A stretch of 8,271 nt of DNA, taken from the NCBI GenBank assembly GCA_022601315.1, contig JAHZIU010000130.1:1-8271 (forward strand), given 5' to 3'. The notes under the pieces were generated by a model, which saw only the letters and a program-made list of their open reading frames with translations, had not been told where the DNA came from and did not search any database. The first letter of the stretch is position 1, and every line of letters begins with the position of its first letter. Origin of the DNA: Betaproteobacteria bacterium (lineage in GTDB: Bacteria; Pseudomonadota; Gammaproteobacteria; Burkholderiales; Nitrosomonadaceae). A program made the translations under genes and the position numbers. Positions 7,320-8,271 of the stretch are shown here, piece by piece.

Positions 7320-8207
7320 GTGGCGATATTAATAAACGAAAATACACGCATTATTGTTCAAGGTTTTACTGGGAAAATTGGCACCTTTCATGCACAGGAA
7401 ATGATTGATTATGGTTCCAATGTGGTGGGTGGTGTAACACCCGGCAAGGGCGGACAAACCCATTTAGGCTTACCCGTTTTTAACACCGTAAAAGAAGCGG
7501 TTCAACAAGCCGGTGCGGAAGCCAGTATTGTTTTTGTACCACCGGCATTTGCCGCAGACTCACTTATGGAAGCAGCCGATGCTGGCATCAAATACTGTGT
7601 GTCCATTACAGACGGTATTCCAACCCAGGACATGATGACCGTCAAAAACTTTTTACGTCGTTTCCCAAAGAATGAACGCATGATGTTAACCGGACCAAAT
7701 TGCTCCGGCACAATCAGTCCCGGACGTTCAATGCTCGGCATTATGCCCGGACATATTTATGTGCGCGGAAACGTTGGAGTGGTTGGACGTTCAGGCACAC
7801 TAGGCTATGAAGCTGCAGATCAAATGCGCCTATTGGGTATCGGTATTACAACCTCCGTTGGTATTGGTGGCGACCCGATTATCGGCAGCTCACACCGCGA
7901 TGTTTTAGAAAAACTGGAGCAGGATCCTGAAACAAAAGTTGCGGTCATGATTGGTGAAATCGGCGGTCCAATGGAAGTTGAAGCAGGACGATTCTTTAAA
8001 GAAAATATGTCCAAACCACTGGTTGCTTATATTGCCGGCTTGACTGCACCAGAAGGCCGACGCATGGGACATGCCGGCGCGATCATCTCATCTGCCGGAG
8101 AAAGCGCCGCTGAAAAAGTAGCGACATTAAAAGAACTGGGTGTAACAATTTGCCCTACACCTTCGTTAATGGGAGAAACCGTTGCAGGTGTATTAGCTAA
8201 AATGTAA
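7320..8207 (+). CDS. mtkB: Malate-CoA ligase (malate thiokinase), alpha subunit
   Basis: This is the CoA-binding, phosphohistidine-carrying subunit of malate-CoA ligase, paired with MtkA and related to SucD. It has 295 residues, against about 296 in Methylobacterium MtkB. The start is GTG at 7320, with AGGGAG at 7308-7313 and six bases of spacing; it gives MAILINENTRIIVQGFTGK, which matches the family. A longer reading from a TTG at 7290 inside mtkA would add ten residues without family support. Visible motifs are GGVTPGKGG for CoA binding, ITDGIP, GPNCSG (125-130), GVVGRSGTLGYEAA, SVGIGGDPI and the phosphorylated His251 in RRMGHAGAI. The ten-base gap, with the mtkB ribosome-binding site beginning inside the mtkA stop codon, indicates one operon and probably coupled translation for a stoichiometric complex. 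No defect is visible. Confidence 0.94.
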   Translation: MAILINENTRIIVQGFTGKIGTFHAQEMIDYGSNVVGGVTPGKGGQTHLGLPVFNTVKEAVQQAGAEASIVFVPPAFAADSLMEAADAGIKYCVSITDGIPTQDMMTVKNFLRRFPKNERMMLTGPNCSGTISPGRSMLGIMPGHIYVRGNVGVVGRSGTLGYEAADQMRLLGIGITTSVGIGGDPIIGSSHRDVLEKLEQDPETKVAVMIGEIGGPMEVEAGRFFKENMSKPLVAYIAGLTAPEGRRMGHAGAIISSAGESAAEKVATLKELGVTICPTPSLMGETVAGVLAKM

Positions 8208-8216
8208 ATTTAATTG

Positions 8217-8264
8217 CGTAGAGACTAACCCTGATTTTTATTAGAGAGCGTCTCTACGTCTCTA
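8217..8264 (+). repeat. Inverted and tandem repeats after mtkB (hairpin)
   Basis: CGTAGAGAC (8217-8225) and GTCTCTACG (8250-8258) are perfect 9-bp inverted arms around 24 bases. TAGAGA also occurs at 8242-8247 and TCTCTA at 8251-8256, giving a tight hairpin with loop GCG. CGTCTCTA is repeated in tandem at 8249-8256 and 8257-8264. TAGAGA and TCTCTA therefore occur twice each, allowing alternative folds. No T-run follows before the window ends, so a standard terminator is not shown. It may be a 3' mRNA-stability element, a palindromic intergenic repeat or a leader for the next gene. Confidence 0.55.
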
Positions 8265-8271
8265 AATTTCA

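Overview
The window holds eight complete protein-coding genes and one partial gene, all on the + strand. The base composition leans AT-rich. No tRNA, rRNA, CRISPR array or transposase gene was seen. It reads as a proteobacterial chromosome. The first half is the conserved block usually found near the replication origin: the end of mnmG (gidA), then rsmG (gidB), parA and parB. ParA looks more beta- than gammaproteobacterial to me, but that is recollection and not an alignment. The second half carries the malate-to-malyl-CoA-to-glyoxylate plus acetyl-CoA module of the serine cycle. This suggests a methylotroph, a methanotroph or another one-carbon or glyoxylate-handling chemolithotroph; the exact taxon cannot be fixed here.

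Layout. Positions 1-1083 are the C-terminal 360 codons of mnmG, which is open at the window edge. It overlaps rsmG (1080-1724) by four bases. parA (1770-2528, TTG start) and parB (2561-3400) follow with short gaps. Next come a 60-residue Trm112/YcaR-type protein (3450-3632) and an ADP-ribosylglycohydrolase-fold protein of the crystallin J1/SelJ-like type (3676-4644). In many proteobacteria the ATP synthase operon follows parB, so this is a different neighbourhood.

A gap of about 265 bases (4645-4909) follows. It holds an extended -10 promoter (TGATATAAT, 4782-4790) and a long nested inverted repeat (4807-4875). It also holds a possible 16-codon leader ORF (4863-4913) whose stop overlaps the start of mcl. 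mcl (4910-5857, malyl-CoA lyase) ends at a clear intrinsic terminator (5864-5891). A second AT-rich gap (5892-6124) with an 8-bp-arm palindrome precedes mtkA (6125-7309, TTG start) and mtkB (7320-8207, GTG start). These are the two subunits of malate-CoA ligase. The window closes on repeated TAGAGA/TCTCTA motifs that can form hairpins.

Together MtkAB activate malate to malyl-CoA with ATP, and Mcl cleaves it to acetyl-CoA and glyoxylate. The promoter, leader and terminator suggest that mcl is a transcription unit separate from mtkAB, although the enzymes act in sequence. The most interesting part is the mcl leader, where the hairpin appears to mask the ribosome-binding site of a leader peptide that could be translationally coupled to mcl.
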